From Myxococcus qinghaiensis (GTDB lineage: Bacteria; Myxococcota; Myxococcia; Myxococcales; Myxococcaceae): a DNA stretch of 64,000 nt. Position numbers and translations under genes: made by a program. The stretch lies in NCBI RefSeq assembly GCF_024198215.1, contig NZ_JAKCFA010000005.1, positions 372,001 through 436,000 of the forward strand. The letters run 5' to 3'. Shown piece by piece: positions 31,849 through 40,729 of this stretch; position 1 is the first letter of the stretch; each line of letters starts with the position of its first letter. The notes under the pieces are model-generated. The model ran no database searches. It was not told the DNA's origin and saw nothing but the letters and a program-made list of their open reading frames with translations.

Positions 31849-33177
31849 ATGCACGTCGCATCGCGCCGGTTCGCGCTTTCGTTGCTCTTGAGTGCCTCGC
31901 TGTGGTCCGGATGCACCGAGGACTCGCAAACGCCGCGGGATGGACCCGACACGGAAGAAGGGTGTCCCGCGGTCACCGGCGCCGTCGTGGAGCACCAGGG
32001 CCTCCTCTCCAGCCCGGAGACGTGGGCCGCCGGCGGTCCGCATGTCATCACCAGCGACCTCACCATCCGGGGGCAGGTCACCGTGGCGGCCTGCGCGACG
32101 GTGCGCATCGCGGCGGGGGCCTCCCTCCAGGTGGACAGCGGCGGCGTGCTCCGTGTCGAGGGCAAGCAGGGCCAGCCCGTGCGCTTCGAGTCACGCGAGT
32201 CGGGCAAGCCGTGGGGCCAGGTGCTCATCGGGACGGGAGGCTCGGCGCGGTTGGAGTGGACCGTGTTCTCTGGAGGCGGAGACACGGCGACGGCCCTGGC
32301 CACGGTGCGCGTGAATGCGGGCGCGGACCTCCCCGGCCTGACGCCGCTGTTCGTCAACCACGTCACCATCGAGAGCTCGCAGGGGCCCGGCATCCTCATC
32401 AATGGCACCTCGGGCTTCGCGACGGGCTCCTCGGACCTGACCATTCGCGGGTCCGGCAGCACGGCCCGGCCGCAGCCGCTCGCCGTCAATCCCAATGCCC
32501 TGGGGACGCTGCCGTCGGGCACGTACACGGGCAACCTGGATGACTCCATCTACGTGGGGCCGTCCATCGCGTCGGCCTCGGTGTTCTACCTGGGCGCCAA
32601 TGCCACGCTGAAGGACCTGGGCGTGCCCTATCGGCTGGAGGGGCTCCAGGTGGGTGGGAATCGGGTGGCGGCGACGCTCACCATCGAAGCGGGCGCGACG
32701 CTGCGCTTCGAGCCGGCGACGACGCTGGACATCTACGACGAGACGAGCGCGCTCATCGCCGCGGGAACGGCCGCTCGGCCCATCACCTTCACATCGAGCG
32801 AGGCGACGCCGAGGGCGGGTGACTGGACGGGCATCCGCTTCGACGGGATGAACGCGGCCAACCGGCTGGAGTCGGTGGTGGTGCGCTACGCGGGTGGCGC
32901 GTGCCAGTGCTCCAGCTTCGGGTGCAACTACCTGCCGCCTGGGTTCGATGTCAGCTCGGCCATCCTCGTGTTCGACGAGCCGACGGCGCCGTTCATCGCG
33001 AACTCGCGCATCGAGGACAGCGCGGGGCACGGCATTCTGCGCGGGTGGAATGGCTCCGACCTCAGCCTCGCCGCGAGCACCACCTTCGCGCGCATCGCCG
33101 AGTGCACGGAGACGAAGCCGAAGGACCGCGACGGGCGCTGCCCCGCCGAGACGCCCGTCTGTCCTCGCAGCCCCTGA
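31849..33177 (+). CDS. Lipoprotein with right-handed beta-helix-like repeats
   Basis: A 442-residue protein with signal SLLLSASLWSGC (lipobox LWSGC, Cys near 22). The mature part has short repeating strands of the form GxLxVEGxxGxPVxFES, seen at ATVRIAAGASLQVDSGGVLRVEG and again at ATLTIEAGATLRFEPATTLDIYDETSALIAAG, with a WTGIRFDG turn. This pattern is that of parallel beta-helix proteins seen on the surface of myxobacteria. The last 50 residues contain five Cys. ATG 31849 follows GGGGAAGATGAC; earlier in-frame ATG (31765) lacks a ribosome site and would lose the signal. No catalytic residues recognised; adhesive or structural role possible. Confidence 0.8.
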   Translation: MHVASRRFALSLLLSASLWSGCTEDSQTPRDGPDTEEGCPAVTGAVVEHQGLLSSPETWAAGGPHVITSDLTIRGQVTVAACATVRIAAGASLQVDSGGVLRVEGKQGQPVRFESRESGKPWGQVLIGTGGSARLEWTVFSGGGDTATALATVRVNAGADLPGLTPLFVNHVTIESSQGPGILINGTSGFATGSSDLTIRGSGSTARPQPLAVNPNALGTLPSGTYTGNLDDSIYVGPSIASASVFYLGANATLKDLGVPYRLEGLQVGGNRVAATLTIEAGATLRFEPATTLDIYDETSALIAAGTAARPITFTSSEATPRAGDWTGIRFDGMNAANRLESVVVRYAGGACQCSSFGCNYLPPGFDVSSAILVFDEPTAPFIANSRIEDSAGHGILRGWNGSDLSLAASTTFARIAECTETKPKDRDGRCPAETPVCPRSP

Positions 33178-33289
33178 GGCACCGTGGGACGCCGAGCGCT
33201 CCACCGGCGTCCCTCCGAGGCCTCGCCGTGTCCCCCCAGCGCTCGGGCGTGAGACACCCCGGGGCGACTGACGCCGCTGAAAACAACGA

Positions 33290-33320
33290 CGCCGGAGCCT
33301 CCTCGTGGGAGACCCCGGCG
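33290..33320 (-). terminator. Intrinsic terminator of metalloprotease gene
   Basis: CGCCGG (33290-33295) pairs with CCGGCG (33315-33320), with an inner CTCC/GGAG pairing. On the minus strand the stem is followed by GTCGTTGTTTTC, a T-rich tract. It lies 37 bases after the stop of the minus-strand metalloprotease gene. Confidence 0.6.
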
Positions 33321-33356
33321 CCGAGCCGACAACAGTCCGTGCTGTCGTGAGACGTC

Positions 33357-34247
33357 CTAGCGGTAGGTCGCCGTCAACTGGTCCGCGCGCGCCGACTGGC
33401 CCGCGGTGAACGTGTTCATGCAGTTGTCGTCGGTGTAGTCCATGAAGTTGGTGATGGGGTCGTTGCCCGCCGTCGAGCAGGTGTTGCGGCCCGTGGGGCA
33501 GCCGTACGCAGGGGAGGCCTCGGCCGGGGTGTCGCTGACGGAGTCACCCGTGGCGGTGCAGCCGCCCTGGAACGTGTGGTACAGGCCCAGCCAGTGGCCG
33601 ACCTCGTGCGTGCCCGTGTCGCCCTCGTTGTAGGGCGCCGCCGAGCCGCCCGGAACGCTGCTGTAGAGCATGACCACGCCGTCCTGCAGCGGCTGCGAGG
33701 TGTAGCTGGAGGGGAACGTCGCCCAGCCCAGCAGGCCGCCGCTCAGGTTGGCGGTGTAGATGTTGAGGCTCTCCTTGCCACCCTTGCGCAGGGCCTTCTT
33801 CATCGCGCGCTCGTTCGCGCTGCCGTCCTTGAGCGCGAACCACTTCGAGTTCGTCGTGCGGTCCGTGCCCTGGAGCACGAAGCGGAACGGGGTGTTGGCA
33901 TAGGCCGCGTTCAGCACGTTCATCTGCGCGGTGATCTGCGAGTCCGGGATGTCGCCGTTCGCGATGCCCGTGCCCTTGTTGATGACGTGGAAGTAGGTCG
34001 GCACCGTCACCGAGCCCACCGCGCGCATCGCCGTCTTCTGCTCGGCCAGGAAGGCGTCGATGGCGGCGCGCTCCTCCACCGAGGGCTCCACCGTCGCACA
34101 GCCCCGGTGCAGCGCCGTCTGCTCCACCGCGGGGTCCGCCGGCGACGGGGCCTCCGCGGCCTCCTCACCCTTGCACGCGGCGAGGCTCAGCAGGGCACCG
34201 GCAAACACGGCCAGACGACCATTCTTCTTCGCGACGCTGCCAATCAT
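33357..34247 (-). CDS. M43-type zinc metalloprotease, lipoprotein
   Basis: A 296-residue secreted metalloprotease. The signal GRLAVFAGALLSLAAC ends in a lipobox (LAAC), so it is likely anchored to the outer membrane before release. The zinc motif is HEVGHWLGLYH (HExxHxxGxxH, metzincin type), and the Met-turn lies in NFMDYTDDNCMNTFT, matching the pappalysin-like M43B family. Cys pairs near CTATGDSV, CPTGRNTC and CMN are usual for the family. The ATG at 34247 is preferred over the one two codons earlier because GGAG is then six bases away. It probably digests extracellular protein, fitting a predatory lifestyle, and is followed by a good terminator. Confidence 0.9.
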   Translation of the reverse strand: MIGSVAKKNGRLAVFAGALLSLAACKGEEAAEAPSPADPAVEQTALHRGCATVEPSVEERAAIDAFLAEQKTAMRAVGSVTVPTYFHVINKGTGIANGDIPDSQITAQMNVLNAAYANTPFRFVLQGTDRTTNSKWFALKDGSANERAMKKALRKGGKESLNIYTANLSGGLLGWATFPSSYTSQPLQDGVVMLYSSVPGGSAAPYNEGDTGTHEVGHWLGLYHTFQGGCTATGDSVSDTPAEASPAYGCPTGRNTCSTAGNDPITNFMDYTDDNCMNTFTAGQSARADQLTATYR

Positions 34248-34633
34248 TGTCATCTCCAGGGAAGATGGAGATTGGGTGAATAACTGAATGAAACAGAGAG
34301 AGTCAATGCCACCCCGAGACATTCTGTAGACAATCCCCGTGTGTCCGACGACGCACTCCCGGGCGGATGAGACAGCAATGCTCCACTCGGTGAGGGTGAT
34401 TGTAAAATGTCTTTCATTGTCTCGGCACTCCCAGGGGTGCGTGGGTATGTCTGGACTTAGGCCAGGGGCTCCCCGACGGGTCGGGTCACCGGCGGCGACT
34501 CCCGGGATGACGTGCCGCGTCGGGAAGGGTCCGGAAAAATCCCACCTTCCCGCGCAACTCTTTCTCTCAGGTTTCGAGAATTGAGATCTGGATTCCAGAA
34601 GAGCCTGGATTCCCCTGCCTGAGAGGTCCTCGA
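34248..34633. other. Divergent promoter region, 386 bases
   Basis: No gene. The segment between the metalloprotease and the large coiled-coil gene is visibly AT-richer than coding DNA (for example TGAATAACTGAATGAAAC near 34280 and TGTAAAATG near 34405). It probably holds both promoters. The last bases contain GAGAGG before the ATG at 34634. No sigma-54 -24/-12 pattern was found here. Confidence 0.5.
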
Positions 34634-37600
34634 ATGGCCCCCCCCGTTAGCGGCCCCCCGAACAACTCCGCTCAAATCGCCGCCGCCGAAGCCCAACGCC
34701 GTCAGGCCGAAGAGGCCCGCCGTCGCGCGGAGGCAGCGCGCAAGGCCGCGGAAAACCAGAAGAAAGCCGCCGCCGAAGCCCAGAAGAAGGCCGCCGAGGC
34801 CCAGAAGAAGACGGCCTCCGGTGCCCAGCAGAAGGCGCGCACGGATGCCGCTCAGGCGAAGGTCGCGGCGGACAAGGAGAAGGCCGCGAGGGTCGCGAAG
34901 GACGACGCCCAGAAGAAGGCGGCCGAGGCCCAGAGCAAGCTCGACGCGAAGCAGACCCAGGCCGACAGCAAGGGCGCGAAGCTGACCGACCCGGAGCGCA
35001 AGGACCTGGACGCGGCGAAGAAGGTGGCCAGGGACACCCAGGCCGAGGCCACCCAGGCCAATGACAAGCTCGTGCAGGCGCAGAAGGAGGCCACCGCCGC
35101 CCGGCAGCTCTCCGACACGTCGCACAACAAGGCCATTGAAGAGGCCAACAGGGCCCTCCAGACACAGAAGTCCGCCAACACCGCGGCGAAGGCGGCGGGC
35201 GAGAAGCCCCCGTACGCGGAAGCCAACCAGGTGCGCGACGTCTTCGACGCCGGCAGTCTGGACCCCAAGGCCCAGGAGCGGTTGTTCGGGACGAAGTCGG
35301 TGGTCTCTCCGCAGCAGGCGGTCCACGCGGATGCGAAGGCGGTGAATGACGCCTCCCTGCGCAACCCCGCCGAGGGGGCCAAGGAGCTGCGCCGGCAAAT
35401 CGAGGCCAACCCGGACCCCGCCTACCGCGAGGCCCTGATGAAGGAGTCCCAGCCCTCCATCGACCGCATGACGTCCAGCCTGGACAATGCCGGCGTGTCG
35501 CAGGAGCAGGCGACCCAGGCGGTGACCGACCTGAGCCACGCCGCCGAGCTGACCAGTCCCAAGGCGTCCCGCGACGTGGCGGACAGCTTCCGCCGCTCCA
35601 TGACCGACTCGGCCTCTCCCGGGGACGAGCCGATCCGCCTCCGCAACGCGCTGAAGGCGAGCGCGAAGGACCCGGCGGTGACGAACGTCGCCAAGGGCAT
35701 GGTGGAGGGCCTCCGCGAGACGGGGCACTACGGAAAGGCGGACGACATCACCGGCCTGGCCCCGGAGCTGGAGAAGGTCTCCACGCAGACTCCTGGCCAG
35801 ACGAAGGCCCGCGAAGAGCTGGACATCCAGAACGCGAAGGAGAGCAAGGACACCGTCGCCGCGCAGCAGAAGCAGCTGGACGAGGCCACGCGCGGCCAGG
35901 TCGACGAGCTCTTCACGGCCGCCCAGGACAAGAAGCCTCCCGAGGGCTTCGAGGCGGTGGACACGAAGGACCCCAACCGCGTCGAGTTCGTCCAGAAGGA
36001 CCCGACGGGAGAGGTCACCGCGCGCATCTCCGCGACGCGCGACGACAAGAACAACGTCACCCTGGACACCAGCGCCGTCGACCCCCAGAGCAAGCAAGTC
36101 ACTCGCGAGGTCGTGACGAGCAACGGGCCGGAGGGCACCACCACCAGCCAGAAGGCCACGTGGACGCCCGCCAAGGGCCAGGACATCCGCAACCCTCCGT
36201 CCATCGAGGACCTGAAGAAGAGCCGCGACCCGGCCGTGGGCGTGGAGGAGAGCAAGGTCTCCCGCGACCAGGGCGACCTGCTCACCACGACGTACAAGCA
36301 GGGCGGTGGTGGCGTCGAGGGCTCGGAGACGCGCTTCAGCCAGCAGCAGGGCGAGGGCGGGCTCGACGACAACTTCAAGGACAAGTTCAACGAACACAAG
36401 CCCATCGACCGGACGGAGACGAAGAGCTACTCGATTCCTCCTCCGGGAACGAAGGGGCCGGACGGCAAGGACCTGGAGCCGTCCTACACGCGCACGCAGA
36501 CCTTCTCCCAGGGCGAGGGCGTGAACGAGGTGCAGGCCACGGCCACCATGAGCAAGCAGCTCACGGCGGACGACGGCTTCAACGTGGACAAGGGGCCGCG
36601 CAACGCGGGTGACTTGTCGAGCGTGTCCGGCAAGCTCAAGTCGGAGGACGGCGAGAGTGGCGAGTCCTTCGACGGCGACACGGACAACCCCAAGCAGTGG
36701 GTGCTCGAGAGGACCGACGGCAGCAAGTACAACAGCCAGACCTTCATCGAGGGCCACCCGGACATCTCGGTCGTCACCGAGCGCACCGCCAAGGGCAACA
36801 CCGTCGAAGAGACGGTGAAGGGCAAGGTCTACGGCACCGAGGGCGACAAGAAGGGCGAGCCCGTCGACATCAGCTCCAAGTCCAGCCGCGGCTATGACGA
36901 CAAAGGCATCCTCACCAGCGCCAAGGGCGAGACGAAGGGCGCGGACGGCGTCACCACGAAGCAGGACTACCAGCGGACCGACACGGTGGGCCCGGACGGT
37001 CGGCTCCAGGTGGACGAGCGCAGCACCAGCACGCGCACGCCGCAGGGGGGACAGCCCACGACGGTGACGTCGGAGCGCCAGCGCCGCGAGTCGGACGCGG
37101 GCGTGCTCCAACTGGTCAATGCCTCCAAGTCCGTCCAGGGCCCGGAGGGCTCCTCGCAGGTGCGCGTCACCCCGGAGAAGACGGAGCTGTCGGTCAACGG
37201 CAGGCCCGTCCCGGAAGGAGACCTGGGCAAGCTGGACACGAAGGAGAAGGCCCTGCTGGACGTCACGCGGGGCGAGATGGCGAAGGAACTCTACAACCTC
37301 GCCATGACGCCGGAGCCCGGCACCGCCAAGGAGAAGAGCGAAGGCCCCATCAACACGCCCGAGTCCACGGGCGACGTGACGGCGGCGCTCTCCATCAACA
37401 AGGACGTGCTCGGGTTGATTTCTCAGGACGCGCTCAACACCCTGACGCAGTCGTCGACACCCCCTGCGGACCCGGCGAACGCGAATCCCACGGGAGATGC
37501 GGACCCGGCGAATCCGGCTCCCACGGGCGACCCGGCCAACGCGAATCCGTCGGGACAGACGGACCCGGCGAACCCGGCTCCCTCGGGCGACCCGGCCGAC

Positions 37601-38260
37601 GCGAACCCCTCGGGAGATGCGGACCCGGCGAACGCGAACCCCCCGGGGGATGCGGACTCGGAGGCGGCGCGCCTGGCGAAGTTCGCGCGCGGCGTCCAGG
37701 TGGGCGCGGAGAGCCTGGGCATCGTCGGCAACACGCTGGGGGCGCTGTCCTCGGGCGCGGACCTGGTGAACAACATCAGCCAGGGCAACTACGTGGCCGC
37801 GGCGCAGAACGTGGTCAACATCGGCGGCGGCGTCGGCGGCATCATCCAGGGGGTCAACGGCATCCGTGGAGGCGCCGAGCTGGCGACGGGCATCGCGGGC
37901 GCGGGCGGCGAAGTGGGAGGGCTCGCGGGTCTGCGCGCGGCGTCCACCACGGCCTCGGGGTTCCGTGAAGCGCTCGCGGTGGGCGGCAAGCTGGGCGCGG
38001 TCGGCACGGGGCTCGGCGTCGTCTCGGGCGGCTTCGACCTCGTCGGCGGCATCCAGGCGGGCGACGGGTGGCAGATCGCCAAGGGTGGCGTCAGCATCGC
38101 GGGAGCGATTGGCGCTGGCGTGGCGGTGGGCTCCATCGGCGGCCCGCTGGGCGCTGGCGTCGGTCTGCTCATCGGCGTGGGCGTCTACGGCGTGGGGGAG
38201 CTGTTCGACAAGCTGGGTGAGGACAACAAGGAGCAGCAGATCGCCGACGTGGAGATCTAG
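34634..38260 (+). CDS. 1208-residue effector-like protein: coiled coil plus C-terminal Gly-rich hydrophobic domain
   Basis: No named family recognised. Residues 1-180 are a charged Ala/Lys/Gln/Glu coiled coil (EAQRRQAEEARRRAEAARKA and similar heptads). Residues about 200-930 are hydrophilic, with repeated strands of charged residues in the style of extracellular repeat proteins. A Pro/Gly/Asn/Asp linker (residues about 944-1007) follows, then about 190 residues rich in Gly/Ala/Val with several hydrophobic, glycine-zipper stretches (IGGGVGGIIQGVNGIRGG, GAVGTGLGVVSGG, IAGAIGAGVAVGSIGGPLGA). It has no signal peptide. The next gene, eight bases downstream, encodes a DUF1795 (Eag/DcrB-type) protein; such proteins shield hydrophobic segments of secreted effectors. 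A secreted pore-forming or delivery-type effector is inferred. It is divergent from the metalloprotease. Confidence 0.6.
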   Translation: MAPPVSGPPNNSAQIAAAEAQRRQAEEARRRAEAARKAAENQKKAAAEAQKKAAEAQKKTASGAQQKARTDAAQAKVAADKEKAARVAKDDAQKKAAEAQSKLDAKQTQADSKGAKLTDPERKDLDAAKKVARDTQAEATQANDKLVQAQKEATAARQLSDTSHNKAIEEANRALQTQKSANTAAKAAGEKPPYAEANQVRDVFDAGSLDPKAQERLFGTKSVVSPQQAVHADAKAVNDASLRNPAEGAKELRRQIEANPDPAYREALMKESQPSIDRMTSSLDNAGVSQEQATQAVTDLSHAAELTSPKASRDVADSFRRSMTDSASPGDEPIRLRNALKASAKDPAVTNVAKGMVEGLRETGHYGKADDITGLAPELEKVSTQTPGQTKAREELDIQNAKESKDTVAAQQKQLDEATRGQVDELFTAAQDKKPPEGFEAVDTKDPNRVEFVQKDPTGEVTARISATRDDKNNVTLDTSAVDPQSKQVTREVVTSNGPEGTTTSQKATWTPAKGQDIRNPPSIEDLKKSRDPAVGVEESKVSRDQGDLLTTTYKQGGGGVEGSETRFSQQQGEGGLDDNFKDKFNEHKPIDRTETKSYSIPPPGTKGPDGKDLEPSYTRTQTFSQGEGVNEVQATATMSKQLTADDGFNVDKGPRNAGDLSSVSGKLKSEDGESGESFDGDTDNPKQWVLERTDGSKYNSQTFIEGHPDISVVTERTAKGNTVEETVKGKVYGTEGDKKGEPVDISSKSSRGYDDKGILTSAKGETKGADGVTTKQDYQRTDTVGPDGRLQVDERSTSTRTPQGGQPTTVTSERQRRESDAGVLQLVNASKSVQGPEGSSQVRVTPEKTELSVNGRPVPEGDLGKLDTKEKALLDVTRGEMAKELYNLAMTPEPGTAKEKSEGPINTPESTGDVTAALSINKDVLGLISQDALNTLTQSSTPPADPANANPTGDADPANPAPTGDPANANPSGQTDPANPAPSGDPADANPSGDADPANANPPGDADSEAARLAKFARGVQVGAESLGIVGNTLGALSSGADLVNNISQGNYVAAAQNVVNIGGGVGGIIQGVNGIRGGAELATGIAGAGGEVGGLAGLRAASTTASGFREALAVGGKLGAVGTGLGVVSGGFDLVGGIQAGDGWQIAKGGVSIAGAIGAGVAVGSIGGPLGAGVGLLIGVGVYGVGELFDKLGEDNKEQQIADVEI
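37463..37656 (+). repeat. Pro/Asp/Ala/Asn tandem repeat linker
   Basis: About 65 codons of the preceding large gene repeat a 10-12 residue unit of the form GDADPANANPSGD or GDPANANPSGQTDPANPAPS. It separates the hydrophilic body from the Gly-rich hydrophobic end and is likely a flexible, extended linker. The nucleotide repeats may vary in number among strains. Confidence 0.75.
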
Positions 38261-38268
38261 CCGACACC

Positions 38269-38697
38269 ATGAGCACGAACACCATTCGACACGGAGACCT
38301 CACGCTGCCTCTGCCCGAAGGCTGGGCGGATGCGAGTCAGGTCGTCGCCATGGGCCCGGTGGAGGAGGGCTTCCGGGCCAGCGTGGTGGTCTCCACCGAG
38401 CCGAGACAGGGACAGGAGACGGCGAAGGACCTGGCGACACGGGCGCTGGCGCAGCTGCAGCGCTCCACCCAGGGCTTCGCGCTCGTGAGTGAGAAGCCCG
38501 CGAAGTTCGGCGGGCAACAGGGCCTCACGCGCGAGTACACCTGCCTGGCAGGCGCGCTGAAGGTCGCGCAGCTCCAGTTCTACTGCGTGAAGGACAAGCA
38601 GGCCTACACCTTCACGTACACGCAGCGCGCGGACCGCATCGCCTACACCCGGGCGGTCGCGGAGCTGTTCTTCGGCTCGGTGCGCATCGGCGCCTGA
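38269..38697 (+). CDS. DUF1795/DcrB-like protein, candidate Eag-type chaperone
   Basis: A 142-residue soluble protein with the DUF1795 pattern: HGDLTLPLPEGWADASQ at the start, FRASVVVSTEPRQGQE, FALVSEKPAKFGG, and the closing LYFC-like AQLQFYCVKDKQAYTFTYTQ. This fold is shared by DcrB and by EagR chaperones, which bind the hydrophobic segments of type VI effectors until secretion. No signal peptide, matching a cytoplasmic chaperone rather than a periplasmic DcrB. Its ATG is eight bases after the stop of the large effector-like gene, so the two are co-translated. No PAAR, VgrG, Hcp or immunity gene is seen nearby, so the delivery apparatus is unknown. Confidence 0.78.
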   Translation: MSTNTIRHGDLTLPLPEGWADASQVVAMGPVEEGFRASVVVSTEPRQGQETAKDLATRALAQLQRSTQGFALVSEKPAKFGGQQGLTREYTCLAGALKVAQLQFYCVKDKQAYTFTYTQRADRIAYTRAVAELFFGSVRIGA

Positions 38698-38889
38698 GTC
38701 GGGCGCGGCTCGAAGCAGTGGGGCGTCCGGCACGAAAGTGTGTCGGGCGCCTCGTCCGTCAGGCCTCTCGCCCGACTTCGCGCGGCGCACGAAAGGGTGC
38801 TGCTCCAGGGAGGGGCGAGCTTGCGAGCGGCGATTGCCGAGCCACGGAGGGGGAACCAGCTTCCGGCATTCCCTGTCCAGGAGGACGGC

Positions 38890-39570
38890 ATGGCTCGAAG
38901 GATTCTTGGTGGTGGTGGTGGTGCGGCGGCCCTGGCGGCGGCGCTGGTGTTCGGCTCGATGACGGGCACGGCGCTCGCGGAAGACGAGGCCAAGAAGGCC
39001 CACAAGGAAGACAAGCGCATTGGCGAGGCGGCGGCCGAGAAGGAGCTGTATGTCGGCAAGCTGGCCCTGTTCGACGCCAAGCAGATTGCCCTGGGCAACA
39101 TGGCGCTGGAGAAGACGCAGGACCCGCAGGTGCGCCAGTTCGCGCAGAAGCTGGTGACGGACCACAAGCAGCACCTGTCCGACCTCAAGGCGTGGGCCGA
39201 CAGCAAGTCCATCGAGGTGGCGACGGTGGACCTGGCCGGGCCTCCGGGGACGGGTGGCTCCGGGGCCACCCCCGGCATGCAGGAGGGCTACGACAAGAAG
39301 ATGGAGGGCGTGGACGAGCGCCTGAACAAGCGCATCACGGAGGCGGAGAAGGAGCTGGACAAGCTCCGCGAGAAGAATGGCAAGGAGTTCGACAAGGACT
39401 TCCTCTCGCGCGTCGCCGATGACGGCAAGAAGGGGCAGGACCTGGCCAAGGAAGGCATGGACAAGTACAAGACCGACGCCGCCTTCAGCGCGCTCCTGAG
39501 CAAGACGCGTCAGGGCATCGCGGGCAACGAGACGATGGCCAAGGAGCTCGAGAAGTCGATGCGTCGCTGA
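38890..39570 (+). CDS. DUF4142 secreted protein
   Basis: A 226-residue exported protein. The signal GGGGGAAALAAALVFGSMTGTALA ends at ALAED. The mature part is an all-helical domain of charged residues (VGKLALFDAKQIALGNMALEK, VRQFAQKLVTDHKQHLSDLKAWA, FLSRVADDGKKGQDLAKEGMDKY) that matches DUF4142, a ferritin-like four-helix bundle present in many bacterial periplasmic proteins. No metal-binding residues are evident. ATG 38890 with a strong AGGAGG at seven bases. It lies 192 bases from the DUF1795 gene, so it may have its own promoter. Function unknown; stress response is suggested for some homologues. Confidence 0.8.
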   Translation: MARRILGGGGGAAALAAALVFGSMTGTALAEDEAKKAHKEDKRIGEAAAEKELYVGKLALFDAKQIALGNMALEKTQDPQVRQFAQKLVTDHKQHLSDLKAWADSKSIEVATVDLAGPPGTGGSGATPGMQEGYDKKMEGVDERLNKRITEAEKELDKLREKNGKEFDKDFLSRVADDGKKGQDLAKEGMDKYKTDAAFSALLSKTRQGIAGNETMAKELEKSMRR

Positions 39571-39718
39571 ATGACGCGCGGACTCTCGTGAGGCATCGGC
39601 GCGGTGACTCGGGGCGACCCGGTGTCACCGCGCCGGCGTTCTAGGCCGTGTGTGGGACTCCATGCGCGGGCGCTTCTCCTGGGTTGACGTCGCGGTGGAC
39701 GGATGCCTATCCCGGCAC

Positions 39719-40699
39719 ATGGCGAATGCCTGGAAGTGGATGATGGCCTGGGGTTTCACGGTGCTGTGCGCGTGCGCGACGTCGGCGCCGCAGGTCCCGC
39801 CTGTCTCGCCCGAAGGAGCCACGCCCGCGGGTCCCTTCCTGCCGGAAGCTCGTGCGCTGTTCGAGGGATGCACGCCCGTTCCCGACAGCACCAGCTCGCG
39901 CATCTATCAGTGTGGTGACGCGACGGTGTGGCTCGTCGAGCGCAAGGACGTGCCCGCCGCGCGAGTGCTCACGCTCGCCCGGGCGCGCCTGGTGGAGCGG
40001 CTGGGGGAGGGGGTGGTGGTGGCGGAGGGGGCGCTGCCGCTCGCGGGGCGCTCGTGGCCGGCGGCCCGCTTCGCCGTGTGCGAGGTGGGGGACGCGGGCC
40101 TGGAGGGACCGGGCTCCTGTCGCGCGGGCGGCTATCTGGTCTCCGTGGCGGGGCTGCTGGGGCGGCAGCGGGAGCTTGGCTGTGTCGCGAAGGACAACGC
40201 CCAGCCCGCGTTGACGCGCTGTCTGGAGCTCTTCGAGTTCCTCGCGGCGCGCGGCAGTCCGGAGGGCGAGTCGCTGGACGCGGCGGCGTTGCTGCTGCCA
40301 CCGCGCCTGCCCTGGCGCACGCTCGCGGTGCCCGAAGGCTGCCAGCCGTCATTGTCCACCAGTCGCGATGGGCGCATCCGCTGTGACGACGCGTCGTTGG
40401 TGTGGAGCGTGTATCGGCCCGCGCGGGAGGAGGTGACGGTGCGCTGGAGGGACCAGAGCGTCGCCGAGCTGAGGGCGGCGCTGCCGGGCGCAAGTCCCGT
40501 GGAGGAGGTGGAGTGCCTCCTGGAGGAGCGGCCCGCGCGGTGTCAGCGCTTCACCGCGCCGTCCGCGCGAGGCCCGCTCGTCGTCTGGGCTGGGGCGATG
40601 CAGTGGGATGACCGGGCACTGTTCGCTGCGTGCAGCTTCCTCGCGTCGGCCGAGCCCGCGTTCCCCGCGGTCTGCAATGGTGCCTTCTCCGTACCCTGA
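39719..40699 (+). CDS. Hypothetical Cys-rich lipoprotein
   Basis: A 326-residue protein beginning MANAWKWMMAWGFTVLCAC; the lipobox VLCAC marks lipidation near residue 19. The body contains about ten Cys at irregular spacing and two similar halves: VPDSTSSRIYQCGDATVWLVERKD and later QPSLSTSRDGRIRCDDASLVWSVYRP, each followed by an alpha/beta stretch. An internal duplication of one small domain is therefore likely. No family is recognised. The ATG at 39719 has a poor ribosome site; an in-frame ATG 20 codons earlier would hide the signal. It is 31 bases upstream of the ABC transporter pair, which may be co-transcribed. Confidence 0.65.
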   Translation: MANAWKWMMAWGFTVLCACATSAPQVPPVSPEGATPAGPFLPEARALFEGCTPVPDSTSSRIYQCGDATVWLVERKDVPAARVLTLARARLVERLGEGVVVAEGALPLAGRSWPAARFAVCEVGDAGLEGPGSCRAGGYLVSVAGLLGRQRELGCVAKDNAQPALTRCLELFEFLAARGSPEGESLDAAALLLPPRLPWRTLAVPEGCQPSLSTSRDGRIRCDDASLVWSVYRPAREEVTVRWRDQSVAELRAALPGASPVEEVECLLEERPARCQRFTAPSARGPLVVWAGAMQWDDRALFAACSFLASAEPAFPAVCNGAFSVP

Positions 40700-40729
40700 A
40701 CCCACTGTCCCGCGCGAAGGGGCCGCCGC

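Noticed and set aside
37800-38260. Glycine-rich end of the large protein as a bacteriocin-like separate gene
   Set aside because: It is continuous in frame with the preceding body and lacks its own start or ribosome site.
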